Part shown: piece by piece, positions 16,422-26,837 of the stretch
How the letters are laid out: every line of letters begins with the position of its first letter
Position numbering within the stretch: the first letter of the stretch is position 1
IMG/VR virus record: IMGVR_UViG_3300003322_000968
Coordinates: 1 to 64,000 of that record
DNA length: 64,000 nucleotides
From: a virus
Strand: one strand, 5' to 3'
Made by a program: the position numbers and the translations under genes
The notes under the pieces: generated by a model
Seen by the model: only the letters and a program-made list of their open reading frames with translations
Databases searched by the model: none
Told to the model about the DNA's origin: nothing

Positions 16422-17099
16422 ATGGGAATGGATCCAATGTCAGCAGTAGGAATGGGCATAGGGCTTATAGGTGGGATTGGCGGCATATTCGGCAATAAGA
16501 AATCACAGCGGGAGCTGAATAGGTTAATCGGCCAGGATCCGCGCTATACGGCAAATCCCATTGCTGCTCAGCGAATGGGCCTAGCGCAAACTTTATTAAA
16601 TGCGCGGATGCCTGGCGCCGCTGCTGGTGAACGAAATATATATCAGAATCAGGCTAACATGATGGGCAATGTTAACCGTAATGCTACGGATGCGTCGCAA
16701 GCGCTTGCCTTAGCTGCTGCCGGACAGGGCCAGTCGAATCAGGCATTTGGCAACCTTGCCACACAGGAAGCACAGGATTACCAACGCCGTTATGGGAACT
16801 TGGTGCAAGCGCAAGAGGGCCAAATACAAGAAGGTGATAAAGTGTTCCAGGATCAGGTTCGTCGCTTTGGAGACCTTGCCCAGATCAAAGGCATGCAGGC
16901 TCAGAATAGGCAGGCCATGTGGCAGAGCTTAGGCAACCTGGGATTTGGCTTGATGGGGGTAGGTATGGCAAACGGCATGAATGGCGGTGGTGGTGGAAGC
17001 AATCCGCTCAGCAGCATGATGGGAGGTGGCGCTGGAGGTGCGGCTGGAGGAGGTGGTGCAAGTACCATTGTTAATAGCATGATGCCTTTTGTAGTTTAA
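16422..17099 (+). CDS. Internal virion protein, gp14-like
   Basis: 225 residues. A glycine-rich hydrophobic start (MSAVGMGIGLIGGIGGIFGN, ~5-24), a Gln/Asn/Ala-rich helical middle (NRNATDASQALALAAAGQGQ) and a Gly-rich C-terminus (MNGGGGGSNPLSS). This matches the composition of podoviral ejection proteins such as T7 gp14, which insert into the outer membrane and form the first part of the ejection channel. Assignment is by composition and gene order. Confidence 0.5.
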   Translation: MGMDPMSAVGMGIGLIGGIGGIFGNKKSQRELNRLIGQDPRYTANPIAAQRMGLAQTLLNARMPGAAAGERNIYQNQANMMGNVNRNATDASQALALAAAGQGQSNQAFGNLATQEAQDYQRRYGNLVQAQEGQIQEGDKVFQDQVRRFGDLAQIKGMQAQNRQAMWQSLGNLGFGLMGVGMANGMNGGGGGSNPLSSMMGGGAGGAAGGGGASTIVNSMMPFVV

Positions 17100-17118
17100 C
17101 TTTTAATTATTTATTACT

Positions 17119-18711
17119 ATGCCACTTGACCTTAGCGGTTTTCGTTCTGAGCCGAACCAGTGGGCTGGTTTATATCACACGGCTGACATGCTGGAGAAAC
17201 GCAAGCTCCGGCAGGAGCAACTTGCGTACATGGGACAGTCGCGCAGGGCTGCCGCTGGCACATTCTTGCAGAATTATTTAGACCCTAAAGATTATTTATC
17301 CGGCACCACTTATGATCCTATGTTACTCCAGGGCTTGCAAACCGCTATGCAAAAGGGCTCCCAGCTGGCAGCTGCCGGCGCTGATGCTCCTACTCTTATG
17401 ATGGCGCTCGGGCCTATGGTGAATAAGATTACGCAGTACTCAACAAATGCAAAGAATATTAATAAACAGGTAGATGATCAAATAAAATTAATGCGCGAAA
17501 GCGGCTTAACGGGTTACGATTATTCAAAACTTAAAGATGAGGCGATGCGTCAGGCCTTTTTCAAAGAAGGCCCGAACGGCCAAACAATGGCGGATCCGGG
17601 CGAGATTGATCCATCGGTAAATTATATACAAAAGGCATTAGAGGCAAATCCGGAAAAGCTAACAACAGCCGCTGGCTTGGATTTGTTTGCAAAGAATTCA
17701 CCAATGACAAAGACGCTTTATGATCGACAGACTTATACTGGGTTTGGTGAGCAGGATAGGTCAAAAGTGCATTTGATAGGCCAGAATTGGCTTGTGCCCG
17801 AAAGAGACAGGTCAGGCAAAATAGTTGATTTGGTACCGGAACATGATATAGCAACCGAGGCCGGACAACCGCTATTTCACAACTTTATTGATGACAAAGG
17901 TCAACAGCAAAGATCGCCAGTACGGCTATTAAGCGAAAGCAGGTTTGATGATATGATGCAGCGGCGCCCTGATATAGCAGATTATTTGAAAGGCGTAGTT
18001 AAGCAGCATCTAAAAGAGTATACAGATCAGGGGGGCAAACCAATATCAATGCAGGATCCCAGAGCGAAATTAGTAGCAAGGGCTATTGCTTACGATGAAT
18101 TGAAGGCGCGAAAAGCTGCCACAATTGAACGAGCTGATATTGTTGATAAACCAAGTCCGCAACAAATATCTTTAAAAATTGGCGGAACAGACCAATATAT
18201 AAATAACATTAAGAAACAAACAGAGGCTAGAACACAGACGCGCTTAAATGTTACAAATCAGCTCAAATCAAATCCCGGAAAAGTATTTGATGAAATCCTA
18301 AGCGGTAATCCGGAATATTTGCAAGGCAATCACGTGCCTATAAATGGTAAAGATGTTATTGAGATAACGCCGGCCATGCCAGGAGGAGGTTTAAAAGCGG
18401 GTCGTGGTCAAAATTTCAAATATGGGAAATTATATTATGATCCCAGCGATCAATCATTCATTGTAGAAAAAAACAGCAAAGACAAATATGGAATTGCTAA
18501 AACCGAACTAGAGACTATTAAGCACGAAGATCTGGATAAATTTAAATTTCAAATAGGCGAAGCGAATGGCATAAAACTTCAAAGTGGCCAAGCGCCTACG
18601 CCGGCCGCCGATCCAGCTGCTGAAGATTTCAATAACCGGCAAAAGAAATGGAGGAATGCAACTAAAAGCAGCGCGAATTCTATATTGAGCCCATTTGGTA
18701 AACAACAATAA
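17119..18711 (+). CDS. Internal virion (cargo/ejection) protein, 530 residues
   Basis: Starts MPLDLSGFRSEPNQWAGLYH with a helical N-terminus (MLEKRKLRQEQLAYMGQSRR). Mainly polar, with alternating helical and beta regions and no recognised enzyme motif. It lies between the gp14-like gene and the giant polyvalent protein, where T7-like phages place gp15 and crAss-like phages place cargo proteins. The final ~40 residues are Ala/Pro/Asn-rich. Likely ejected with DNA. Confidence 0.45.
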   Translation: MPLDLSGFRSEPNQWAGLYHTADMLEKRKLRQEQLAYMGQSRRAAAGTFLQNYLDPKDYLSGTTYDPMLLQGLQTAMQKGSQLAAAGADAPTLMMALGPMVNKITQYSTNAKNINKQVDDQIKLMRESGLTGYDYSKLKDEAMRQAFFKEGPNGQTMADPGEIDPSVNYIQKALEANPEKLTTAAGLDLFAKNSPMTKTLYDRQTYTGFGEQDRSKVHLIGQNWLVPERDRSGKIVDLVPEHDIATEAGQPLFHNFIDDKGQQQRSPVRLLSESRFDDMMQRRPDIADYLKGVVKQHLKEYTDQGGKPISMQDPRAKLVARAIAYDELKARKAATIERADIVDKPSPQQISLKIGGTDQYINNIKKQTEARTQTRLNVTNQLKSNPGKVFDEILSGNPEYLQGNHVPINGKDVIEITPAMPGGGLKAGRGQNFKYGKLYYDPSDQSFIVEKNSKDKYGIAKTELETIKHEDLDKFKFQIGEANGIKLQSGQAPTPAADPAAEDFNNRQKKWRNATKSSANSILSPFGKQQ

Positions 18712-18728
18712 TTTTAAATTCTTAATAA

Positions 18729-21700
18729 ATGCCACAAGGCCCAGGCGATGATATATTAGATGCCGTTGAAGCTGGTGAAAGCGATAGTGCTCTAGCCAGT
18801 AAGTTCAAATTGAATGCTGATGAAATAAAAGCATTCAAGTCCCTTCATTATGGGTTGTCAAATCAAAAGATGGCTTATGATGAAATAAGCGATTATTACC
18901 CAGAACTAAATAAATATTTTAAACTCGGGCCTTATATTGATGAACGCAACAGGACTGATAAACAACCTGAAAACGAAAGGCCTGACTTTACAAAACCCGT
19001 AAAACAAAAAACTGTTGCGGAGAGCGCTGGAACACCAGCGCAACTGCGAGCATCGCAGCAAATGGCCGAAGCAAAAACTTCTGGCACATTGCAGGATAAA
19101 TTTGATAAAAAAATCACGGCATCAAATAAAGTTATTGATGATGCTATGCGCGCAAACGATGATGTAGCGGAGCATATGATACGAGACCAACGTTATAAAG
19201 CAGCGGAGCAAAAGGGTTATAATGAGTTTGCGGCAGCGCCGCGCACCGACATGCCGGCTGCTAATATGCTTGCAGGGATTCGCAATAGAGTATTGCCGCC
19301 AGAGACGAAACCACAAGACCTGCCAGTAGCGCCTGAAGAGGTGCAGCAGCTGAAATCCGAAGTGCAATCAAATGAGCCACAGGCAAGGCAGTTCATTAAC
19401 CAAATTGTGGTAAGGAAACCTGAGCGGGCGAAAGAGCTTCAAAGCTCACTTTATATGCTTGATGCCGCGCAGCGTATGAAAGAAAATCCGGAAATAGGTC
19501 AGAAGGTTAACTCAAACCTTGAAAGCCTTGAGAAAGGTGAACTAAAATACAATGCGCAAACCGGACAGCTTATTAAAGAACAGGGGTTTTGGCCTGCGCT
19601 TGTTTCCGGTATTAAAGAGCGCACTCGCCAGTTGGAAATGTATAAAACCCTGGATCTTCCAAAAGCAGACGTTATTAAAATAATGGAAGATCGCCGGGCT
19701 AAATTTGATCCCGATGAACCTGTTGATGCTCCAACTACTGCCGGCGAGATTGCGCAAATGACCGGCATGGAATGGGCAGCATTATTAAAAGGCTCGGCAA
19801 CTGGAGTAGTAGCAACCTTGGCCGATAATCCCGAGGCGGCGCCTTATGTTTCTGCCGCCATCAATGCGCCCGAATATTACAAAAGAGGTTATTCTTCTGC
19901 GTTTGATGAAACATATAATCAGTTGCGCGGTGAGGGTAAATCGCCAGAAGAGTCGTATGATCTTGCAATGCAGCAAGCTGCTACCGAGGGAAAGTTAAGT
20001 GCAGCCGAAGGCGCTATAAGCTCCTTCATAGGCGGTCGTATAGGTATGAAAGAGTTGCCAAAATTTAATATTACCGGCAGCTTTAAGAATGCGGTTAAAA
20101 ATGTAATAACTAAATCAGGCCACTTTGCGGCTGAAACCGGTGTGGAGGGGTTAACCGACGGGCTCGTTGCGGCATACCTTCAGGACAAAAAGAATGATGC
20201 GGCTAGAGAGCACGGTATTTTCAGGCCAGATGATTATCAATTACGCGAGAACATACAGGGCGAATTAACATTTGCTTTTGCTGCTGGCGCTATGACGCAG
20301 GCAGGAAAAAAACTTATAGACCCCGGCACCTATAAGAAAATTTTGTATTGGATGGGCAGGCAGCCCAAAGAAACTGTTGATGCAAAGCTTGGTGACATGG
20401 TCATGGATGGTAGTATTTCGCAAGAAGAGGCGAAAGACATAAGAGATCAGGTTGTTACTCAGCGTGAAGTTGATGGCACCGTTCCTGATGATATTAAAGA
20501 TGTTTCCAGGATGGCCATGCTCGACAAGATTAAAGAACGCGATGAGCTTGAGGCAAAATTGAAAACCGTTGACAAAGCACTCCATCCCGAAATCAAAGAA
20601 CAGATTGATAAACTAAATGATGCAATTCTCGAACACTCCAAACATAAAAAAGAAAACAATGAAAGCGAAACCAACGCCGAAACCCAAGCCCAAGCCGAGC
20701 AACCCGATGTATTAAAGGGTGCGGAACAATCTTCGCCAGTGGAAGAAGGCGCAGCCGATAATAATACAGGGAAGGGTGAGGCTGCGCCAGCTGGCGAACT
20801 ACATTACACAAATCCGGAAGGAACAGAATATGTGCTACGGGACGACAAACTGTATTACAAAAACAAAAAAGGTGAAGAGGTTGCATTTTCTGACAAGGCA
20901 ATGCAAACAAAAGATACGAAAGCACTGATTGAAACTATTAAGCAGGCAAATCAATCAAACACTCAAACAGAACAAAATGCCGTTCAAGAGCCAAGCCCAG
21001 AGGGCATACCTGTACATGCACCATCCGGAAATAGCCAGGCGATGGAGCAAGGAAATGAAGGCCAAGGGCCAGTCACAGAAGAATCTGCCAAAGCACAAAA
21101 AGTAACGCCACAACAGCAAAGCTTTTATGAAAGCAACATGGGTGCTACGCCGGCGCAAACCGGCCGCGTAATGCCCGATCCCATCGTTGGTCAACAACCT
21201 AAAAAGCTACGGCAAATTATTGCCGATGTTTCAAAGGGATTAAAGCAGCGACTGATATATTCTAAGGCCGGCCGGCGTGGTGGAATTGGCGCTTACCTAC
21301 CAAGTTTTAAAGGTATTAAAATTCGCTTTAATGGAGATTTAGATACTACGGCGCATGAGCTTGGCCACGCCATTGATGATCACTTTGATCTATATACTAT
21401 TATAGCACAAGATCCACAAGCCCTACAGGAGCTGGATCAGTTTTCATCGCATGGAAGCACGCCGCCATCTGGTCACCCTAATCCCCGCACCTATATAGAT
21501 AAAGAGGGTTTTGCCGAATGGATGCGCGCATATATTGTCAATCCAGCTGAGGCAGAACGGATGGCGCCAAAAGTAACTGAATTATATAAAGCCAATACCA
21601 GCGATAAATTTCAGGATACTATACAACAGTTTTCAGATGACGTAAGAACGTTTGCGGGCTCTAATGGCGGCAATTTGATAATGGCTAATGTTGAATTTGA

Positions 21701-24182
21701 GCCAGAGAAACCAAAGGGAATTTTAGGCCAGCTTCTTAAGAAAGAGTTAACTAATAATGAATTCTCAGTGAATTGGGTTGATCGCATGGCTGCGAATTTC
21801 ATAAACCCTTTGCATGCCTTTGAGAAAGCCTTTCGCTATGCTCAAGGAATAAGGGGCATTGATGAGGTATTACCGGAAAAAGATCCAATTATATTATCAC
21901 GCATTCTGCTTGGAATTGATGGCAAATTTGGCGAAGTACTGAAAAGCGGAATGATCAATGGCAGAAGTGAAGTTCTTTCTGATGAGCAAGGAAATGTAAA
22001 AAATTTGCAATGGTTATTATCCCCTTTTGACAATACAGATATGGCTTCCATTGTGCAAGACATGAAGGACACAATAGCTTTAATGGTCGCAGAAAGAACT
22101 GTAGAGCTTGCGGGCAAATTCGAGCGCGGTAATCTATTAACTGGTATTGGCGGTGGTATATTTAGCGACTTTGAAGCTGCTCAAAAAGCACTGAATGATT
22201 TTCATAATGGAGACTCCGAGAGGCTGGCGCGTATTCAGGAGGCAGCAAGCCGTTATCGGGAATTTGCAGATGACATCCTTAAGTATGCTGTAGATAAAGG
22301 ACGGTTTAGTAAAGAACAATATGATCTAATAAAAGAAAATAATATTCAATATGTAGCGCTTTTTAGGTTATTAGAGACCGAACCAGATGAGGAGTTGACG
22401 GTTTTTAAAGGAAAGAGTGGCGCATTAGGCAGCACATCGGAAATCGTGCATTCAATAAAAGGTTCAACCAAGGCCATAGAAAACCCTTATATATCATTGC
22501 TTAACATGCTATATCGAACAATGCGCGAATCAGATCGCAATGAAACATTGCGAGCTTTTCGTGATATGTTGGTTGATCCGCGTTATAGCAATGAAGGCGA
22601 GCCAAAACGGCTATCGGATATTGGAATGATTGCGCAAGAGGGCGACAAGGAGACAATTTCCATTTTTGTTGATGGCAAACAAGAGAAATGGCGGTTTCAG
22701 AAAGATGTATATGAGCAGCTAAAAGCAATGGATAAGGACGCGTATAAGCTTCCGGCGCTCTTAACTGCGCCTGGGCAAGCGCTGCGATTCTTTACTACGC
22801 ACTTTCCGACTTTTGCAGTTCGCAACTGGGTTAAGGACTTACAAGATCGATTAATTAAATCTACAACTGGCTCGGGCTTCATGGATCTGATAGGCAATAA
22901 AGAAGACTGGAATACAATAGCGAGAGCTGGCGGTTTGAACAGCGGCTTTTATCTTAAATCTAAAGAGCATTATTATGGGCTTTTGACAGAAGCGATGGAT
23001 GTTATGGCTAAGGACAAGAAGTTTATTCTTGCAGACCCTGTGATGTTGAAACACGCTTGGAATAAATATTCTGACCTACTTTATAAAAGCGAAACATCTA
23101 ATCGTGTAGCGGAATACAGGTCTGCGTTTAAAGAAGCCAAAGAGAAGGGAATGGATGACTACAACGCCATGATGTACGGCGCCTATAAAGCAAGGAATTT
23201 AATTGACTTTGCAATCATGGGCCATTGGATGAAAATTGCCAACCAAATTATTCCGTTTAGTAATGCGGCGGTGCAGGGTTTAAGATCAGCGGCCTATAGT
23301 ATTAAAGAAAACCCTGGTGGTTTTATGGCGCGCACTGCTATTTACTCTATAATACCTGGCATAGCGGCTTGGATATGGAATCATCGCAACGATGATGATG
23401 AGAAATTATATGAGGAAATGCCGGCGTATCAACGCGACATGTTCTGGAATTTCAGAGTAGGCCCCAATAACTGGCTTTCAGTGCCGAAGCCTTATGAATT
23501 GGCCTTGCCGCAAGCCGGAATAGATAGGTGGTTAAGTTATAAATACTCTAAAAACGAGAAAGCATTTGAGGGCTACGGTACAGACATTAAAAAATTATTA
23601 TTACCATTTGATGAAGGCAACTTAGCGGGTCCATACCAAGGCGTTTTTGAAGGAATCACTAACTATGATTTTTTTAGAGAACGCAATATCATTCCGGTAG
23701 ATGAAGATCCTTTAAACCTTGCGCTCCGTCACACAGAAACAGCTTCACGGCTTGGCCAGTTGCTGCAAAAATATACAAGTATTGACGGTCGTAAATGGGA
23801 TCACTTCTTGCAACGTCAGTTTTCATATACCGGCTCATTCGCGCTAAAGCTATCGGATCTTGGTAAAGAAAACAGTCGCCATGAATTTGATTTCACGGAC
23901 ACTGGTTTATTTAAGCGCAGTCCGGCATACAATTCAGTATCAGTGCAAAAGATGATTGCTTATGCAAAAGAATTTGGTTTAACCAAAACTCCCGCTTATA
24001 AATCCTTTAACGGAATGGTAGCAGAATACTTTGCAGCTACAGATAATGAAAAACGTGAAGAAGTTGGAAAGCAATTAATCGATTACGGTAAAACGCTATA
24101 TGAAGATTGGGTAAGGAATAAGGTTGATGAACGCAAAATAGAGGCGGCTGAAGCCAAAAAAGCAGCACAACAAAAGAAATGA
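18729..24182 (+). CDS. Giant polyvalent internal protein with zinc-metallopeptidase motif and LPD38-like region
   Basis: 1817 residues. The N-terminal ~800 residues are polar and helical with Gln/Glu/Asn-rich linkers. At ~872-880 TTAHELGHAIDDHF is an HExxH zinc site, with KEGFAEWMRAYI about 60 residues later giving the third-ligand helix of zincin-like domains. From ~1350 to ~1650, FPTFAVRNWVKDLQDRLI and IIPFSNAAVQGLRSAAYSI resemble LPD38 of large polyvalent proteins. Such proteins are packaged in the head and injected to counter host functions. It takes the position of T7 gp16. The stop overlaps the next ATG by 4 bases. Confidence 0.65.
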   Translation: MPQGPGDDILDAVEAGESDSALASKFKLNADEIKAFKSLHYGLSNQKMAYDEISDYYPELNKYFKLGPYIDERNRTDKQPENERPDFTKPVKQKTVAESAGTPAQLRASQQMAEAKTSGTLQDKFDKKITASNKVIDDAMRANDDVAEHMIRDQRYKAAEQKGYNEFAAAPRTDMPAANMLAGIRNRVLPPETKPQDLPVAPEEVQQLKSEVQSNEPQARQFINQIVVRKPERAKELQSSLYMLDAAQRMKENPEIGQKVNSNLESLEKGELKYNAQTGQLIKEQGFWPALVSGIKERTRQLEMYKTLDLPKADVIKIMEDRRAKFDPDEPVDAPTTAGEIAQMTGMEWAALLKGSATGVVATLADNPEAAPYVSAAINAPEYYKRGYSSAFDETYNQLRGEGKSPEESYDLAMQQAATEGKLSAAEGAISSFIGGRIGMKELPKFNITGSFKNAVKNVITKSGHFAAETGVEGLTDGLVAAYLQDKKNDAAREHGIFRPDDYQLRENIQGELTFAFAAGAMTQAGKKLIDPGTYKKILYWMGRQPKETVDAKLGDMVMDGSISQEEAKDIRDQVVTQREVDGTVPDDIKDVSRMAMLDKIKERDELEAKLKTVDKALHPEIKEQIDKLNDAILEHSKHKKENNESETNAETQAQAEQPDVLKGAEQSSPVEEGAADNNTGKGEAAPAGELHYTNPEGTEYVLRDDKLYYKNKKGEEVAFSDKAMQTKDTKALIETIKQANQSNTQTEQNAVQEPSPEGIPVHAPSGNSQAMEQGNEGQGPVTEESAKAQKVTPQQQSFYESNMGATPAQTGRVMPDPIVGQQPKKLRQIIADVSKGLKQRLIYSKAGRRGGIGAYLPSFKGIKIRFNGDLDTTAHELGHAIDDHFDLYTIIAQDPQALQELDQFSSHGSTPPSGHPNPRTYIDKEGFAEWMRAYIVNPAEAERMAPKVTELYKANTSDKFQDTIQQFSDDVRTFAGSNGGNLIMANVEFEPEKPKGILGQLLKKELTNNEFSVNWVDRMAANFINPLHAFEKAFRYAQGIRGIDEVLPEKDPIILSRILLGIDGKFGEVLKSGMINGRSEVLSDEQGNVKNLQWLLSPFDNTDMASIVQDMKDTIALMVAERTVELAGKFERGNLLTGIGGGIFSDFEAAQKALNDFHNGDSERLARIQEAASRYREFADDILKYAVDKGRFSKEQYDLIKENNIQYVALFRLLETEPDEELTVFKGKSGALGSTSEIVHSIKGSTKAIENPYISLLNMLYRTMRESDRNETLRAFRDMLVDPRYSNEGEPKRLSDIGMIAQEGDKETISIFVDGKQEKWRFQKDVYEQLKAMDKDAYKLPALLTAPGQALRFFTTHFPTFAVRNWVKDLQDRLIKSTTGSGFMDLIGNKEDWNTIARAGGLNSGFYLKSKEHYYGLLTEAMDVMAKDKKFILADPVMLKHAWNKYSDLLYKSETSNRVAEYRSAFKEAKEKGMDDYNAMMYGAYKARNLIDFAIMGHWMKIANQIIPFSNAAVQGLRSAAYSIKENPGGFMARTAIYSIIPGIAAWIWNHRNDDDEKLYEEMPAYQRDMFWNFRVGPNNWLSVPKPYELALPQAGIDRWLSYKYSKNEKAFEGYGTDIKKLLLPFDEGNLAGPYQGVFEGITNYDFFRERNIIPVDEDPLNLALRHTETASRLGQLLQKYTSIDGRKWDHFLQRQFSYTGSFALKLSDLGKENSRHEFDFTDTGLFKRSPAYNSVSVQKMIAYAKEFGLTKTPAYKSFNGMVAEYFAATDNEKREEVGKQLIDYGKTLYEDWVRNKVDERKIEAAEAKKAAQQKK

Positions 24183-24754
24183 TCTACAAACAAGCAGATT
24201 TCAATAATTGTCAATTCAATCCATTAGTAAAAGACCCATTGCTGAGCATGTTCCCGCGCCTAACAGAGATCATAGATCCCGAATGGCGAGATGAACACCT
24301 GGATAGCATTTTGCGCTATATGATCATGGTGTATGATCCAAAGTCACCCTTAGTTTTTAATGAGCGGGATTTGAATTATCGTAAGGGCATTGCAGTGGAG
24401 TTATCCCGGTTGGATGAAGAGGTATCGGAGGCTGTTATAAATTCTACACACAAATACAGTCTGAATCTGATCGTTAAATACCTCATACGCTTTGCCAGGT
24501 CTAAGGAGTGGGCTGCGATCTGTGCTTTCGAAAGCTCCTATAACGAATCCATTAAGGAGGTCATGGAGCCTATATCTGGTAAGAATAGCCGGGAGAAACT
24601 GGACTCGGTACAAAAGAAGGCGGTTATTAAGCAGGAAATAATTGAGGATATAAAACGCCTTGATATGCTTTACCGAACCTTCTTTGGGGAGGACGAGGAG
24701 CTTCAGAAGAACAAGAAGCGCCTAACGCCGGAAATGATAGCAAGCCCCCGCTAA
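24179..24754 (+). CDS. Conserved protein preceding the terminase (small-terminase candidate)
   Basis: 191 residues, mostly helical (LTEIIDPEWRDEHLDSILRY, later KKAVIKQEIIEDIKRLDMLY). No DNA-binding motif is clear. Its place immediately before the large terminase makes it a candidate small terminase or packaging accessory, but crAss-like small terminases are poorly defined, so this is only positional. The TAA stop is the first part of the bipartite box. Confidence 0.4.
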   Translation: MIYKQADFNNCQFNPLVKDPLLSMFPRLTEIIDPEWRDEHLDSILRYMIMVYDPKSPLVFNERDLNYRKGIAVELSRLDEEVSEAVINSTHKYSLNLIVKYLIRFARSKEWAAICAFESSYNESIKEVMEPISGKNSREKLDSVQKKAVIKQEIIEDIKRLDMLYRTFFGEDEELQKNKKRLTPEMIASPR

Positions 24755-24807
24755 AAACTTATCCTACTTTAGGGCTTATTACACTCCTTCCCGTTAGATT
24801 AGGTGTA
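24753..24807 (+). promoter_or_regulatory. Bipartite late-type promoter box, copy 2
   Basis: AAAAACTTATCCTACTTT begins at 24753, overlapping the upstream TAA. ATTAGGTGTA begins at 24798, 45 bases on, and its last A is the first base of the terminase ATG. The spacing is identical to copies 1 and 3. If transcription starts close to the second element, the terminase mRNA would be leaderless or almost so. Confidence 0.65.
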
Positions 24808-26822
24808 TGTTCTTACCTATAGAAGGCGGAAGTGTAGAAGTCATTCAGGGTTATGAGTGTCAGTTACCACCAGTTGGTTACGGTAAAAACCGGCTAACTG
24901 GGGAGCTGGAGCATATTGGTATTATAAAGTCATCCCCTCGCACTGAAGATCAGATTTGGAAGCGTATAACTCTACCTGTTGATTGGGATAAGCGTCGCAA
25001 GGCAGAACAAAAGCAGCAGGATAATGACCCGGATTACTTTGACCCTGATCTTGAGAAAATAAGAGAGCGCCACTGGCAATATCGACTTTGTGGTATTTGG
25101 GTTTATATTAACGGTAAGCCGGTTTATTTACCAGGTTCTTACTACATGTATCTTAATTGGTGTCAAATTGATATAGGTTATCCTTATTACCGTGACACCG
25201 ACCGCCGCTTCTATTATGTTTGGGAATATTGTGTTGAAGATCCCCGATGCGCCGGCTTAGTTGATATTGAGCGCCGGCGTATGGGCAAAACTTATAAATC
25301 CGGATCAATATTACTTGATCGTGCAAGCCTTTACCGCAACCATCATGGCGGCATACAGTCGAAAACAGGCGAAGATGCTAAGCAAGTATTCAAGAAAACG
25401 GTAGTAGCATTCTTCAAGAAAATTCCAGACTTCTTTCGGCCTATATATGATAAATCTAAGGGCATAACTCCGACGAGTGAATTAAGGTTCTTTCAGACTA
25501 CAGCTAAAGGTCGGAATGCGGAAAAGGTTTTAGAGGGCGATGAACTGGAATCGTGGATTGACTTCGGGACTTCTGAACCATTCTATTATGATGGCTCAAA
25601 GCTTAACTCTTATGTCTGCGATGAGTTTGGTAAAACAATGGATTGTAATGTCTGGGATCGTTGGGGTGTTGTTCGTTTCTGTTTGGATCAGGACGGCCAA
25701 TGGGTTGGCAAGGCTTTATTCACTACCACCATTGAAGAAATGGAGAATGGTGGCGAAAATGGCCAACGCGTTTGGGATAACTCCAACCAAGATGAACGCA
25801 ACGACAACGGTCGTACTAAGTCCGGCATGTATAGGTTTTTTCTTCCAGCATTTGAAACAACCTTCTTTGATAAGTATGGCATGCCAGAGGTTGAGCGCGC
25901 TAAGGATTATTACCTTAAAGAACGCGCCGGGCTACAACATGACCCACGCGCACTAAGTTCAATCATTCGCAAAAACCCCTTCGATATACATGAGGCATTT
26001 CGCATTGATGGCGATCGTTGCCTTTATGATTCAATGAAGCTCAACTACCAGCTTGATTCACTATCGTATAAACAAAACCTAACTACACGTGGCAATTTCG
26101 TTTGGGAGAATGGTGAGCCTTTTACTAAGGTAAGATTTGAGAAATCTTCTAACGGTCGCTGGGAAGTGGCGTATCTCATGGAGAATTTTGATAACGCAAA
26201 CCAGGTGGTTTGCCGCAATGGGAGATTTTTTCCAAATAACAATTTTGCTTTTACGATAGGCTGCGACCCCTTTAAATACGATGCCACCAAAGACAATCGC
26301 CGCTCCGATTGCGCCGCTTTTGTATATAAAAAGTTTGATGCGCTAAATCCCAGTCACCCATATAACGATGCCTTTGTTTGTTACTACCGTTACCGCGCGG
26401 CTACTACAGCTATGCAATATGAAGACATTCTAAAGATGGCATGGTATTATGGTTGCCAGGTATTATTTGAGCGCAATATTGATAACTGGCGAGATTACTT
26501 TTTTGCTAAGAACTGTGAGGGATTCTTAATGAAACTGCCGGGGGAGGATGATTTTGGTATTTATACTGATGGCCATAAAACTGTTCACCAAACATTAGCC
26601 GATTATACAGAAGCCTACATTAATGAGCATATTGAAAAAGTGTATTTCAGGAATTTAATTAAGGAGTGGCTTTTGTTCGAAATCTCACGTACAACAGCAT
26701 TCGATACTGCAATGGCCGCTGGTTTCACTTTAATAGCCGCAAGAAATAAATCCTATATAAGAAAAATTGAAGACACGAGAGATGTTTCAAATTATTTCAG
26801 AATAAGAAAAGCTACAGCATAA
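24807..26822 (+). CDS. terL: Large terminase subunit (crAss-like)
   Basis: 671 residues. The ATPase domain has DIERRRMGKTYKSG (~152-165) as the Walker A variant, and SYVCDEFGKT (~267-276) as Walker B with the catalytic acid. The nuclease domain begins with FTIGCDPFKYDATK (~480-493, RNase H-like first Asp), with LFERNIDNWRDYF (~552-564) as the following acidic/polar motif. This motor-nuclease packages DNA into procapsids at the portal. The R-x-x-G-K-T form of Walker A and the overall style are those of Crassvirales terminases. It directly follows the bipartite box. Confidence 0.9.
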   Translation: MFLPIEGGSVEVIQGYECQLPPVGYGKNRLTGELEHIGIIKSSPRTEDQIWKRITLPVDWDKRRKAEQKQQDNDPDYFDPDLEKIRERHWQYRLCGIWVYINGKPVYLPGSYYMYLNWCQIDIGYPYYRDTDRRFYYVWEYCVEDPRCAGLVDIERRRMGKTYKSGSILLDRASLYRNHHGGIQSKTGEDAKQVFKKTVVAFFKKIPDFFRPIYDKSKGITPTSELRFFQTTAKGRNAEKVLEGDELESWIDFGTSEPFYYDGSKLNSYVCDEFGKTMDCNVWDRWGVVRFCLDQDGQWVGKALFTTTIEEMENGGENGQRVWDNSNQDERNDNGRTKSGMYRFFLPAFETTFFDKYGMPEVERAKDYYLKERAGLQHDPRALSSIIRKNPFDIHEAFRIDGDRCLYDSMKLNYQLDSLSYKQNLTTRGNFVWENGEPFTKVRFEKSSNGRWEVAYLMENFDNANQVVCRNGRFFPNNNFAFTIGCDPFKYDATKDNRRSDCAAFVYKKFDALNPSHPYNDAFVCYYRYRAATTAMQYEDILKMAWYYGCQVLFERNIDNWRDYFFAKNCEGFLMKLPGEDDFGIYTDGHKTVHQTLADYTEAYINEHIEKVYFRNLIKEWLLFEISRTTAFDTAMAAGFTLIAARNKSYIRKIEDTRDVSNYFRIRKATA

Positions 26823-26837
26823 AATTAACCCATATAT

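Noticed and set aside
20593-20925. Long antisense ORFs inside the 1817-residue protein gene
   Set aside because: Antisense to a clearly coding frame with domain evidence; composition-driven shadows.
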